A program made the translations under genes and the position numbers. The notes beneath the pieces were generated by a model. The model did not search any database and was not told the DNA's origin. It saw only the letters and a list, made by a program, of their open reading frames with translations. This document shows, in pieces, positions 12,111-25,800 of a DNA stretch of 64,000 bases (its first letter is position 1; each line of letters begins with the position of its first letter). Origin of the DNA: Ulva prolifera. Its lineage: Eukaryota > Chlorophyta > Ulvophyceae > Ulvales > Ulvaceae. Where the stretch lies: assembly GCA_023078555.1 (NCBI GenBank), contig JALAAN010000010.1:186001-250000 (forward strand). The letters are read 5' to 3'.

Positions 12111-13008
12111 AATGTTGAAATGGCAGCGTGCTCCCATGCCACTCATGCAGAAATCCCGCGCCTCACAAAAACATGTTCACAACATCACGTTAGGGGCTGA
12201 ATCTTTGCACATGATGCTCTCTATGTCAAAGGAATGTGGTCTAGAAGTTTGGAGGCAATCAAGTGATAAGTCAGGGCTAGGGCTGCTATCAATGTTGAAA
12301 TGGCAGCGTGCTCCCATGCCCCTCATGCAGAAATCTCGCCCTCACAAAAACAGGTTCCCAACCTCACGTTCGGGGCTGAATCTTTGCACATGATGCTCTC
12401 TATGTCAAAGGAATGTGGTGTAGAAGTTTGGAGGCAATCAAGTGATAAGTCAGGGCTAGGGCTGCTATCAATGTTGAAATGGCAGCGTGCTCCCATGCCC
12501 CTCATGCAGAAATCCCGCGCCTCACAAAAACATGTTCCCAACCTCACGTTAGGGGCTGAATCTTTGCACATGATACTCTCTATGTCACAGGAATGTGGTC
12601 TAGAAGTTTGGAGGCAATCAAGTGATAAGTCAGGGCAAGGGCTCCTATCAATGTTGAAATGGCAGCGCGCTCTCCCGCCACTCATGCAGAAATCTCGCCC
12701 TCACAAAAACAGGTTCCCAACCTCACGTTAGGGGCTGAATCTTTGCACATGATGCTCTCTATGTCAAAGGAATGTGGTCTAGAAGTTTGGAGGCAATCAA
12801 GTGACAAGTCAGGGCAAGGGTTGCTATCAATGTTGAAATGGCAGCACGCTCTCCCGCCACTCATGCAGAAATCTCGCCCTCGCAAAAACAGGTTCCCAAC
12901 CTCACGTTAGGGGCTGAATCTTTGCACATGATGCTATCTATGTCAAATTAATGTGATGTGAGGGTTTGGAGGCAATCAAGTGATAACTCAGGGCTAGGGC
13001 TGCTTTAA

Positions 13009-13726
13009 ATGTTGAAATGGCAGCGTGCTCCCATGCCACTCATGCAGAAATCTCGCACCTCACAAAAACAGGTTCCCATCCTCACCTTAGGGGCTGAATC
13101 TTTGCACATGATGCTCTCTATGTCAAAGGAATGTGGTGTAGAAGTTTGGAGGCAATCAAGTGATAAGTCAGGGCTAGGGCTGCTATCAATGTTGAAATGG
13201 CAGCACGCTCTCCCGCCACTCATGCAGAAATCTCGCCCTCGCAAAAACAGGTTCCCAACCTCACGTTAGGGGCTGAATCTTTGCACATGATGCTATCTAT
13301 GTCAAATTAATGTGATGTGAGGGTTTGGAGGCAATCAAGTGATAACTCAGGGCTAGGGCTGCTTTAAATGTTGAAATGGCAGCGTGCTCCCAAGCCACTC
13401 ATGCAGAAATCTCGCACCTCACAAAAACAGGTTCCCATCCTCACCTTAGGGGCTGAATCTTTGCACATGATGCTCTCTATGTCAAAGGAATGTGGTGTAG
13501 AAGTTTGGAGGCAATCAAGTGATAAGTCAGGGCTAGGGCTGCTATCAATGTTGAAATGGCAGCACGCTCTCCCGCCACTCATGCAGAAATCTCGCCCTCG
13601 CAAAAACAGGTTCCCAACCTCACGTTAGGGGCTGAATCTTTGCACATGATGCTATCTATGTCAAATTAATGTGATGTGAGGGTTTGGAGGCAATCAAGTG
13701 ATAACTCAGGGCTAGGGCTGCTTTAA
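13009..13726 (+). repeat. Marker dimer pair 1 of super-HOR unit A
   Basis: Dimers start at 13009 and 13368 in the ccatgcc then ccaagcc order. The pair copies 9,056-9,773 at offset 3,953. Confidence 0.88.
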
Positions 13727-16700
13727 ATGTTGAAATGGCAGCGTGCTCCCATGCCACTCATGCAGAAATCTCGCACCTCACAAAAACAGGTTCCCAACCT
13801 CACCTTAGGGGCTGAATCTTTGCACATGATGCTCTCTATGTCAAAGGAATGTGGTGTAGAAGTTTGGAGGCAATCAAGTGATAAATCAGGGCTAGGGCTG
13901 CTATCAATGTTGAAATGGCAGCGCGCTCTCCCGCCACTCATGCAGAAATCCCGCGCCTCACAAAAACAGGTTCCCAACCTCACGTTAGGGGCTGAATCTT
14001 TGCACATGATGCTCTCTTTGTCAAAGGAATGTGGTCTAGAAGTTTGGAGGCAATCAAGTGATAAGTCAGGGCAAGGGTTGCTATCAATGTTGAAAAGGCA
14101 GCGCGCTCTCCCGCCCCTCATGCAGAAATCCCGCGCCTCACAAAAACAGGTTCCCAACCTCACGTTTGGGGCTGAATCTTTGCACATGATACTCTCTATG
14201 TCAAAGGAATGTGGTGTAGAAGTTTGGAGGCAATCAAGTGATAAGTCAGGGCTAGGGCTGCTTTAAATGTTGAAATGGCAGCGTGCTCCCATGCCACTCA
14301 TGCAGAAATCTCGCACCTCACAAAAACAGGTTCCCAACCTCACCTTAGGGGCTGAATCTTTGCACATGATGCTCTCTATGTCAAAGGAATGTGGTGTAGA
14401 AGTTTGGAGGCAATCAAGTGATAAGTCAGGGCTAGGGCTGCTATCAATGTTGAAATGGCAGCGCGCTCTCCCGCCCCTCATGCAGAAATCTCGCCCTCAC
14501 AAAAACAGGTTCCCAACCTCACGTTAGGGGCTGAATCTTTGCACATGATGCTCTCTATGTCAAAGGAATGTGGTGTAGAAGTTTGGAGGCAATCAAGTGA
14601 TAAGTCAGGGCTAGGGCTGCCATCAATGTTGAAATGGCAGCGTGCTCCCATGCCACTCATGCAGAAATCCCGCGCCTCACAAAAACATGTTCCCAACATC
14701 ACGTTAGGGGCTGAATCTTTGCACATGATGCTCTCTATGTCAAAGGAATGTGGTCTAGAAGTTTGGAGGCAATCAAGTGATAAGTCAGGGCTAGGGCTGC
14801 TATCAATGTTGAAATGGCAGCGTGCTCCCATGCCCCTCATGCAGAAATCTCGCCCTCACAAAAACAGGTTCCCAACCTCACGTTCGGGGCTGAATCTTTG
14901 CACATGATGCTCTCTATGTCAAAGGAATGTGGTGTAGAAGTTTGGAGGCAATCAAGTGATAAGTCAGGGCTAGGGCTGCTATCAATGTTGAAATGGCAGC
15001 GTGCTCCCATGCCCCTCATGCAGAAATCCCGCGCCTCACAAAAACATGTTCCCAACCTCACGTTAGGGGCTGAATCTTTGCACATGATACTCTCTATGTC
15101 ACAGGAATGTGGTCTAGAAGTTTGGAGGCAATCAAGTGATAAGTCAGGGCAAGGGCTCCTATCAATGTTGAAATGGCAGCGCGCTCTCCCGCCACTCATG
15201 CAGAAATCTCGCCCTCACAAAAACAGGTTCCCAACCTCACGTTAGGGGCTGAATCTTTGCACATGATGCTCTCTATGTCAAAGGAATGTGGTCTAGAAGT
15301 TTGGAGGCAATCAAGTGACAAGTCAGGGCAAGGGTTGCTATCAATGTTGAAATGGCAGCACGCTCTCCCGCCACTCATGCAGAAATCTCGCCCTCGCAAA
15401 AACAGGTTCCCAACCTCACGTTAGGGGCTGAATCTTTGCACATGATGCTATCTATGTCAAATTAATGTGATGTGAGGGTTTGGAGGCAATCAAGTGATAA
15501 CTCAGGGCTAGGGCTGCTTTAAATGTTGAAATGGCAGCGTGCTCCCATGCCACTCATGCAGAAATCTCGCACCTCACAAAAACATGTTCCCAACATCACG
15601 TTAGGGGCTGAATCTTTGCACATGATGCTCTCTATGTCAAAGGAATGTGCTCTAGAAGTTTGGAGGCAATCAAGTGATAAGTCAGGGCTAGGGCTGCTAT
15701 CAATGTTGAAATGGCAGCGTGCTCCCATGCCCCTCATGCAGAAATCTCGCCCTCACAAAAACAGGTTCCAAACCTCACGTTCGGGGCTGAATCTTTGCAC
15801 ATGATGCTCTCTATGTCAAAGGAATGTGGTGTAGAAGTTTGGAGGCAATCAAGTGATAAGTCAGGCCTAGGGCTGCTATCAATGTTGAAATGGCAGCGCG
15901 CTCTCCCGCCACTCATGCAGAAATCCCGCGCCTCACAAAAACAGGTTCCCAACCTCACGTTAGGGGCTGAATCTTTGCACATGATGCTCTCTTTGTCAAA
16001 GGAATGTGGTCTAGAAGTTTGGAGGCAATCAAGTGATAAGTCAGGGCAAGGGTTGCTATCAATGTTGAAAAGGCAGCGCGCTCTCCCGCCCCTCATGCAG
16101 AAATCCCGCGCCTCACAAAAACAGGTTCCCAACCTCACGTTAGGGGCTGAATCTTTGCACATGATGCTCTCTATGTCAAAGGAATGTGGTCTAGAAGTTT
16201 GGAGGCAATCAAGTGATAAATCAGGGCTAGGGCTGCCATCAATGTTGAAATGGCAGCGTGCTCCCATGCCACTCATGCAGAAATCCCGCGCCTCACAAAA
16301 ACATGTTCCCAACATCACGTTAGGGGCTGAATCTTTGCACATGATGCTCTCTATGTCAAAGGAATGTGCTCTAGAAGTTTGGAGGCAATCAAGTGATAAA
16401 TCAGGGCTAGGGCTGCTATCAATGTTGAAATGGCAGCGTGCTCCCAAGCCACTCATGCAGAAATCTCGCACCTCACAAAAACAGGTTCCCATCCTCACCT
16501 TAGGGGCTGAATCTTTGCACATGATGCTCTCTATGTCAAAGGAATGTGGTGTAGAAGTTTGGAGGCAATCAAGTGATAAGTCAGGGCTAGGGCTGCTATC
16601 AATGTTGAAATGGCAGCACGCTCTCCCGCCACTCATGCAGAAATCTCGCCCTCGCAAAAACAGGTTCCCAACCTCACGTTAGGGGCTGAATCTTTGCACA

Positions 16701-18576
16701 TGATGCTATCTATGTCAAATTAATGTGATGTGAGGGTTTGGAGGCAATCAAGTGATAACTCAGGGCTAGGGCTGCTTTAAATGTTGAAATGGCAGCGTGC
16801 TCCCATGCCACTCATGCAGAAATCTCGCACCTCACAAAAACAGGTTCCCAACCTCACCTTAGGGGCTGAATCTTTGCACATGATGCTCTCTATGTCAAAG
16901 GAATGTGGTGTAGAAGTTTGGAGGCAATCAAGTGATAAATCAGGGCTAGGGCTGCTATCAATGTTGAAATGGCAGCGCGCTCTCCCGCCACTCATGCAGA
17001 AATCCCGCGCCTCACAAAAACAGGTTCCCAACCTCACGTTAGGGGCTGAATCTTTGCACATGATGCTCTCTTTGTCAAAGGAATGTGGTCTAGAAGTTTG
17101 GAGGCAATCAAGTGATAAGTCAGGGCAAGGGTTGCTATCAATGTTGAAAAGGCAGCGCGCTCTCCCGCCCCTCATGCAGAAATCCCGCGCCTCACAAAAA
17201 CAGGTTCCCAACCTCACGTTTGGGGCTGAATCTTTGCACATGATACTCTCTATGTCAAAGGAATGTGGTGTAGAAGTTTGGAGGCAATCAAGTGATAAGT
17301 CAGGGCTAGGGCTGCTTTAAATGTTGAAATGGCAGCGTGCTCCCATGCCACTCATGCAGAAATCTCGCACCTCACAAAAACAGGTTCCCAACCTCACCTT
17401 AGGGGCTGAATCTTTGCACATGATGCTCTCTATGTCAAAGGAATGTGGTGTAGAAGTTTGGAGGCAATCAAGTGATAAGTCAGGGCTAGGGCTGCTATCA
17501 ATGTTGAAATGGCAGCGCGCTCTCCCGCCCCTCATGCAGAAATCTCGCCCTCACAAAAACAGGTTCCCAACCTCACGTTAGGGGCTGAATCTTTGCACAT
17601 GATGCTCTCTATGTCAAAGGAATGTGGTGTAGAAGTTTGGAGGCAATCAAGTGATAAGTCAGGGCTAGGGCTGCCATCAATGTTGAAATGGCAGCGTGCT
17701 CCCATGCCACTCATGCAGAAATCCCGCGCCTCACAAAAACATGTTCCCAACATCACGTTAGGGGCTGAATCTTTGCACATGATGCTCTCTATGTCAAAGG
17801 AATGTGGTCTAGAAGTTTGGAGGCAATCAAGTGATAAGTCAGGGCTAGGGCTGCTATCAATGTTGAAATGGCAGCGTGCTCCCATGCCCCTCATGCAGAA
17901 ATCTCGCCCTCACAAAAACAGGTTCCCAACCTCACGTTCGGGGCTGAATCTTTGCACATGATGCTCTCTATGTCAAAGGAATGTGGTGTAGAAGTTTGGA
18001 GGCAATCAAGTGATAAGTCAGGGCTAGGGCTGCTATCAATGTTGAAATGGCAGCGTGCTCCCATGCCCCTCATGCAGAAATCCCGCGCCTCACAAAAACA
18101 TGTTCCCAACCTCACGTTAGGGGCTGAATCTTTGCACATGATACTCTCTATGTCACAGGAATGTGGTCTAGAAGTTTGGAGGCAATCAAGTGATAAGTCA
18201 GGGCAAGGGCTCCTATCAATGTTGAAATGGCAGCGCGCTCTCCCGCCACTCATGCAGAAATCTCGCCCTCACAAAAACAGGTTCCCAACCTCACGTTAGG
18301 GGCTGAATCTTTGCACATGATGCTCTCTATGTCAAAGGAATGTGGTCTAGAAGTTTGGAGGCAATCAAGTGACAAGTCAGGGCAAGGGTTGCTATCAATG
18401 TTGAAATGGCAGCACGCTCTCCCGCCACTCATGCAGAAATCTCGCCCTCGCAAAAACAGGTTCCCAACCTCACGTTAGGGGCTGAATCTTTGCACATGAT
18501 GCTATCTATGTCAAATTAATGTGATGTGAGGGTTTGGAGGCAATCAAGTGATAACTCAGGGCTAGGGCTGCTTTAA

Positions 18577-19294
18577 ATGTTGAAATGGCAGCGTGCTCCC
18601 ATGCCACTCATGCAGAAATCTCGCACCTCACAAAAACAGGTTCCCATCCTCACCTTAGGGGCTGAATCTTTGCACATGATGCTCTCTATGTCAAAGGAAT
18701 GTGGTGTAGAAGTTTGGAGGCAATCAAGTGATAAGTCAGGGCTAGGGCTGCTATCAATGTTGAAATGGCAGCACGCTCTCCCGCCACTCATGCAGAAATC
18801 TCGCCCTCGCAAAAACAGGTTCCCAACCTCACGTTAGGGGCTGAATCTTTGCACATGATGCTATCTATGTCAAATTAATGTGATGTGAGGGTTTGGAGGC
18901 AATCAAGTGATAACTCAGGGCTAGGGCTGCTTTAAATGTTGAAATGGCAGCGTGCTCCCAAGCCACTCATGCAGAAATCTCGCACCTCACAAAAACAGGT
19001 TCCCATCCTCACCTTAGGGGCTGAATCTTTGCACATGATGCTCTCTATGTCAAAGGAATGTGGTGTAGAAGTTTGGAGGCAATCAAGTGATAAGTCAGGG
19101 CTAGGGCTGCTATCAATGTTGAAATGGCAGCACGCTCTCCCGCCACTCATGCAGAAATCTCGCCCTCGCAAAAACAGGTTCCCAACCTCACGTTAGGGGC
19201 TGAATCTTTGCACATGATGCTATCTATGTCAAATTAATGTGATGTGAGGGTTTGGAGGCAATCAAGTGATAACTCAGGGCTAGGGCTGCTTTAA
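18577..19294 (+). repeat. Marker dimer pair 2 of super-HOR unit A
   Basis: Dimers start at 18577 and 18936, offset 5,568 from the first pair of the unit. Confidence 0.88.
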
Positions 19295-22170
19295 ATGTTG
19301 AAATGGCAGCGTGCTCCCATGCCACTCATGCAGAAATCTCGCACCTCACAAAAACAGGTTCCCAACCTCACCTTAGGGGCTGAATCTTTGCACATGATGC
19401 TCTCTATGTCAAAGGAATGTGGTGTAGAAGTTTGGAGGCAATCAAGTGATAAATCAGGGCTAGGGCTGCTATCAATGTTGAAATGGCAGCGCGCTCTCCC
19501 GCCACTCATGCAGAAATCCCGCGCCTCACAAAAACAGGTTCCCAACCTCACGTTAGGGGCTGAATCTTTGCACATGATGCTCTCTTTGTCAAAGGAATGT
19601 GGTCTAGAAGTTTGGAGGCAATCAAGTGATAAGTCAGGGCAAGGGTTGCTATCAATGTTGAAAAGGCAGCGCGCTCTCCCGCCCCTCATGCAGAAATCCC
19701 GCGCCTCACAAAAACAGGTTCCCAACCTCACGTTTGGGGCTGAATCTTTGCACATGATACTCTCTATGTCAAAGGAATGTGGTGTAGAAGTTTGGAGGCA
19801 ATCAAGTGATAAGTCAGGGCTAGGGCTGCTTTAAATGTTGAAATGGCAGCGTGCTCCCATGCCACTCATGCAGAAATCTCGCACCTCACAAAAACAGGTT
19901 CCCAACCTCACCTTAGGGGCTGAATCTTTGCACATGATGCTCTCTATGTCAAAGGAATGTGGTGTAGAAGTTTGGAGGCAATCAAGTGATAAGTCAGGGC
20001 TAGGGCTGCTATCAATGTTGAAATGGCAGCGCGCTCTCCCGCCCCTCATGCAGAAATCTCGCCCTCACAAAAACAGGTTCCCAACCTCACGTTAGGGGCT
20101 GAATCTTTGCACATGATGCTCTCTATGTCAAAGGAATGTGGGTGTAGAAGTTTGGAGGCAATCAAGTGATAAGTCAGGGCTAGGGCTGCCATCAATGTTG
20201 AAATGGCAGCGTGCTCCCATGCCACTCATGCAGAAATCCCGCGCCTCACAAAAACATGTTCCCAACATCACGTTAGGGGCTGAATCTTTGCACATGATGC
20301 TCTCTATGTCAAAGGAATGTGCTCTAGAAGTTTGGAGGCAATCAAGTGATAAGTCAGGGCTAGGGCTGCTATCAATGTTGAAATGGCAGCGTGCTCCCAT
20401 GCCCCTCATGCAGAAATCTCGCCCTCACAAAAACAGGTTCCAAACCTCACGTTCGGGGCTGAATCTTTGCACATGATGCTCTCTATGTCAAAGGAATGTG
20501 GTGTAGAAGTTTGGAGGCAATCAAGTGATAAGTCAGGCCTAGGGCTGCTATCAATGTTGAAATGGCAGCGCGCTCTCCCGCCACTCATGCAGAAATCCCG
20601 CGCCTCACAAAAACAGGTTCCCAACCTCACGTTAGGGGCTGAATCTTTGCACATGATGCTCTCTTTGTCAAAGGAATGTGGTCTAGAAGTTTGGAGGCAA
20701 TCAAGTGATAAGTCAGGGCAAGGGTTGCTATCAATGTTGAAAAGGCAGCGCGCTCTCCCGCCCCTCATGCAGAAATCCCGCGCCTCACAAAAACAGGTTC
20801 CCAACCTCACGTTAGGGGCTGAATCTTTGCACATGATGCTCTCTATGTCAAATGAATGTGGTCTAGAAGTTTAGAGGCAATCAAGTGACAAGTCAGGGCA
20901 AGGGCTGCTATCAATGTTGAAATGGCAGCGCGCTCTCCCGCCACTCATGCAGAAATCCCGCGCTTCACAAAAACAGGTTCCCAACCTCACGTTAGGGGCT
21001 GAATCTTTGCACATGATACTCTCTATGTCACAGGAATGTGGTCTAGAAGTTTGGAGGCAATCAAGTGATAAGTCAGGGCAAGGGCTCCTATCAATGTTGA
21101 AATGGCAGCGCGCTCTCCCGCCACTCATGCAGAAATCTCGCCCTCACAAAAACAGGTTCCCAACCTCACGTTAAGGGCTGAATCTTTGCACATGATGCTA
21201 TCTATGTCAAATTAATGTGATGTGAGGGTTTGGAGGCAATCAAGTGATAACTCAGGGCTAGGGCTGCTTTAAATGTTGAAATGGCAGCAAGCTCCCATGC
21301 CACTCATGCAGAAATCTCGCACCTCACAAAAACAGGTTCCCAACCTCACCTTAGGGGCTGAATCTTTGCACATGATGCTCTCTATGTCAAAGGAATGTGG
21401 TGTAGAAGTTTGGAGGCAATCAAGTGATAAGTCAGGGCTAGGGCTGCTATCAATGATGAAATGGCAGCGCGCTCTCCCGCCACTCATGCAGAAATCCCGC
21501 GCCTCACAAAAACAGGTTCCCAACCTCACGTTAGGGGCTGAATCTTTGCACATGATGCTCTCTTTGTCAAAGGAATGTGGTCTAGAAATTTGGAGGCAAT
21601 CAAGTGATAAGTCAGGGCTAGGGCTGCTATCAATGTTGAAATGTCAGCTGGCTCCCATGCCACTCATGCAAAAATCTCGCGCCTCACAAAAACATGTTCC
21701 CAACCTCATTTTTGAGGCTGAATCTTTGCACATGATGCTCTCTATGTCACAGGAATGTGGTCTAGAAGTTTGGAGGCAATCAAGTGACAAGTCAGGGCAA
21801 GCGCTCCTATCAATGTTGAAATGGCAGCGCGCTCTCCCGCCACTCATGCAGAAATCTCGCCCTCACAAAAACAGGTTCCCAACCTCACGTTAGGGGCTGA
21901 ATCTTTGCACATGATGCTCTCTATGTCAAAGGAATGTGGTCTAGAAGTTTGGAGGCAATCAAGTGACAAGTCAGGGCAAGGGTTGCTATCAATGTTGAAA
22001 TGGCAGCACGCTCTCCCGCCACTCATGCAGAAATCTCGCCCTCGCAAAAACAGGTTCCCAACCTCACGTTAGGGGCTGAATCTTTGCACATGATGCTATC
22101 TATGTCAAATTAATGTGATGTGAGGGTTTGGAGGCAATCAAGTGATAACTCAGGGCTAGGGCTGCTTTAA

Positions 22171-22888
22171 ATGTTGAAATGGCAGCGTGCTCCCATGCCA
22201 CTCATGCAGAAATCTCGCACCTCACAAAAACAGGTTCCCATCCTCACCTTAGGGGCTGAATCTTTGCACATGATGCTCTCTATGTCAAAGGAATGTGGTG
22301 TAGAAGTTTGGAGGCAATCAAGTGATAAGTCAGGGCTAGGGCTGCTATCAATGTTGAAATGGCAGCACGCTCTCCCGCCACTCATGCAGAAATCTCGCCC
22401 TCGCAAAAACAGGTTCCCAACCTCACGTTAGGGGCTGAATCTTTGCACATGATGCTATCTATGTCAAATTAATGTGATGTGAGGGTTTGGAGGCAATCAA
22501 GTGATAACTCAGGGCTAGGGCTGCTTTAAATGTTGAAATGGCAGCGTGCTCCCAAGCCACTCATGCAGAAATCTCGCACCTCACAAAAACAGGTTCCCAT
22601 CCTCACCTTAGGGGCTGAATCTTTGCACATGATGCTCTCTATGTCAAAGGAATGTGGTGTAGAAGTTTGGAGGCAATCAAGTGATAAGTCAGGGCTAGGG
22701 CTGCTATCAATGTTGAAATGGCAGCACGCTCTCCCGCCACTCATGCAGAAATCTCGCCCTCGCAAAAACAGGTTCCCAACCTCACGTTAGGGGCTGAATC
22801 TTTGCACATGATGCTATCTATGTCAAATTAATGTGATGTGAGGGTTTGGAGGCAATCAAGTGATAACTCAGGGCTAGGGCTGCTTTAA
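22171..22888 (+). repeat. Marker dimer pair 1 of super-HOR unit B
   Basis: Dimers start at 22171 and 22530, exactly 9,162 bp after the first pair of unit A. Confidence 0.88.
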
Positions 22889-25800
22889 ATGTTGAAATGG
22901 CAGCGTGCTCCCATGCCACTCATGCAGAAATCTCGCACCTCACAAAAACAGGTTCCCAACCTCACCTTAGGGGCTGAATCTTTGCACATGATGCTCTCTA
23001 TGTCAAAGGAATGTGGTGTAGAAGTTTGGAGGCAATCAAGTGATAAATCAGGGCTAGGGCTGCTATCAATGTTGAAATGGCAGCGCGCTCTCCCGCCACT
23101 CATGCAGAAATCCCGCGCCTCACAAAAACAGGTTCCCAACCTCACGTTAGGGGCTGAATCTTTGCACATGATGCTCTCTTTGTCAAAGGAATGTGGTCTA
23201 GAAGTTTGGAGGCAATCAAGTGATAAGTCAGGGCAAGGGTTGCTATCAATGTTGAAAAGGCAGCGCGCTCTCCCGCCCCTCATGCAGAAATCCCGCGCCT
23301 CACAAAAACAGGTTCCCAACCTCACGTTTGGGGCTGAATCTTTGCACATGATACTCTCTATGTCAAAGGAATGTGGTGTAGAAGTTTGGAGGCAATCAAG
23401 TGATAAGTCAGGGCTAGGGCTGCTTTAAATGTTGAAATGGCAGCGTGCTCCCATGCCACTCATGCAGAAATCTCGCACCTCACAAAAACAGGTTCCCAAC
23501 CTCACCTTAGGGGCTGAATCTTTGCACATGATGCTCTCTATGTCAAAGGAATGTGGTGTAGAAGTTTGGAGGCAATCAAGTGATAAGTCAGGGCTAGGGC
23601 TGCTATCAATGTTGAAATGGCAGCGCGCTCTCCCGCCCCTCATGCAGAAATCTCGCCCTCACAAAAACAGGTTCCCAACCTCACGTTAGGGGCTGAATCT
23701 TTGCACATGATGCTCTCTATGTCAAAGGAATGTGGTGTAGAAGTTTGGAGGCAATCAAGTGATAAGTCAGGGCTAGGGCTGCCATCAATGTTGAAATGGC
23801 AGCGTGCTCCCATGCCACTCATGCAGAAATCCCGCGCCTCACAAAAACATGTTCCCAACATCACGTTAGGGGCTGAATCTTTGCACATGATGCTCTCTAT
23901 GTCAAAGGAATGTGGTCTAGAAGTTTGGAGGCAATCAAGTGATAAGTCAGGGCTAGGGCTGCTATCAATGTTGAAATGGCAGCGTGCTCCCATGCCCCTC
24001 ATGCAGAAATCTCGCCCTCACAAAAACAGGTTCCCAACCTCACGTTCGGGGCTGAATCTTTGCACATGATGCTCTCTATGTCAAAGGAATGTGGTGTAGA
24101 AGTTTGGAGGCAATCAAGTGATAAGTCAGGGCTAGGGCTGCTATCAATGTTGAAATGGCAGCGTGCTCCCATGCCCCTCATGCAGAAATCCCGCGCCTCA
24201 CAAAAACATGTTCCCAACCTCACGTTAGGGGCTGAATCTTTGCACATGATACTCTCTATGTCACAGGAATGTGGTCTAGAAGTTTGGAGGCAATCAAGTG
24301 ATAAGTCAGGGCAAGGGCTCCTATCAATGTTGAAATGGCAGCGCGCTCTCCCGCCACTCATGCAGAAATCTCGCCCTCACAAAAACAGGTTCCCAACCTC
24401 ACGTTAGGGGCTGAATCTTTGCACATGATGCTCTCTATGTCAAAGGAATGTGGTCTAGAAGTTTGGAGGCAATCAAGTGACAAGTCAGGGCAAGGGTTGC
24501 TATCAATGTTGAAATGGCAGCACGCTCTCCCGCCACTCATGCAGAAATCTCGCCCTCGCAAAAACAGGTTCCCAACCTCACGTTAGGGGCTGAATCTTTG
24601 CACATGATGCTATCTATGTCAAATTAATGTGATGTGAGGGTTTGGAGGCAATCAAGTGATAACTCAGGGCTAGGGCTGCTTTAAATGTTGAAATGGCAGC
24701 GTGCTCCCATGCCACTCATGCAGAAATCTCGCACCTCACAAAAACATGTTCCCAACATCACGTTAGGGGCTGAATCTTTGCACATGATGCTCTCTATGTC
24801 AAAGGAATGTGCTCTAGAAGTTTGGAGGCAATCAAGTGATAAGTCAGGGCTAGGGCTGCTATCAATGTTGAAATGGCAGCGTGCTCCCATGCCCCTCATG
24901 CAGAAATCTCGCCCTCACAAAAACAGGTTCCAAACCTCACGTTCGGGGCTGAATCTTTGCACATGATGCTCTCTATGTCAAAGGAATGTGGTGTAGAAGT
25001 TTGGAGGCAATCAAGTGATAAGTCAGGCCTAGGGCTGCTATCAATGTTGAAATGGCAGCGCGCTCTCCCGCCACTCATGCAGAAATCCCGCGCCTCACAA
25101 AAACAGGTTCCCAACCTCACGTTAGGGGCTGAATCTTTGCACATGATGCTCTCTTTGTCAAAGGAATGTGGTCTAGAAGTTTGGAGGCAATCAAGTGATA
25201 AGTCAGGGCAAGGGTTGCTATCAATGTTGAAAAGGCAGCGCGCTCTCCCGCCCCTCATGCAGAAATCCCGCGCCTCACAAAAACAGGTTCCCAACCTCAC
25301 GTTAGGGGCTGAATCTTTGCACATGATGCTCTCTATGTCAAAGGAATGTGGTCTAGAAGTTTGGAGGCAATCAAGTGATAAATCAGGGCTAGGGCTGCCA
25401 TCAATGTTGAAATGGCAGCGTGCTCCCATGCCACTCATGCAGAAATCCCGCGCCTCACAAAAACATGTTCCCAACATCACGTTAGGGGCTGAATCTTTGC
25501 ACATGATGCTCTCTATGTCAAAGGAATGTGCTCTAGAAGTTTGGAGGCAATCAAGTGATAAATCAGGGCTAGGGCTGCTATCAATGTTGAAATGGCAGCG
25601 TGCTCCCAAGCCACTCATGCAGAAATCTCGCACCTCACAAAAACAGGTTCCCATCCTCACCTTAGGGGCTGAATCTTTGCACATGATGCTCTCTATGTCA
25701 AAGGAATGTGGTGTAGAAGTTTGGAGGCAATCAAGTGATAAGTCAGGGCTAGGGCTGCTATCAATGTTGAAATGGCAGCACGCTCTCCCGCCACTCATGC

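Larger units (their letters stand above)
8159..12658 (+). repeat. Mosaic satellite block linking the 3.6-kb and 9.2-kb HOR families
   Basis: The stretch 8,347-10,380 reappears at 12,300-14,330 (offset 3,953 bp, 22 monomers), so the block shares ancestry with the super-repeat to its right. It introduces three classes absent from the first 8 kb: acaaaaacatgttccc monomers, monomers with tgtcacaggaatg, and monomers with cctcatttttgagg (11,106 and 11,825). The marker half-monomer appears at about 8,996, 9,355, 9,714, 10,613 and 11,332. The block has no regular period over its whole length. Confidence 0.8.
12659..21820 (+). repeat. Super-HOR unit A, 9,162 bp (51 monomers)
   Basis: Every landmark from about 12,659 recurs exactly 9,162 bp later. 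Inside the unit, 12,659-14,600 recurs at offset 5,568, 13,727-15,400 recurs at 16,781 (offset 3,054), and 16,781 onward recurs at 19,295 (offset 2,514). The unit was therefore itself assembled from 14- and 17-monomer duplications. Markers lie at about 12,949, 13,308, 13,667, 15,463, 16,721, 18,517, 18,876, 19,235 and 21,213. A single extra g at about 20,141 (gaatgtgggtgtag) is private to this copy. Confidence 0.88.
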
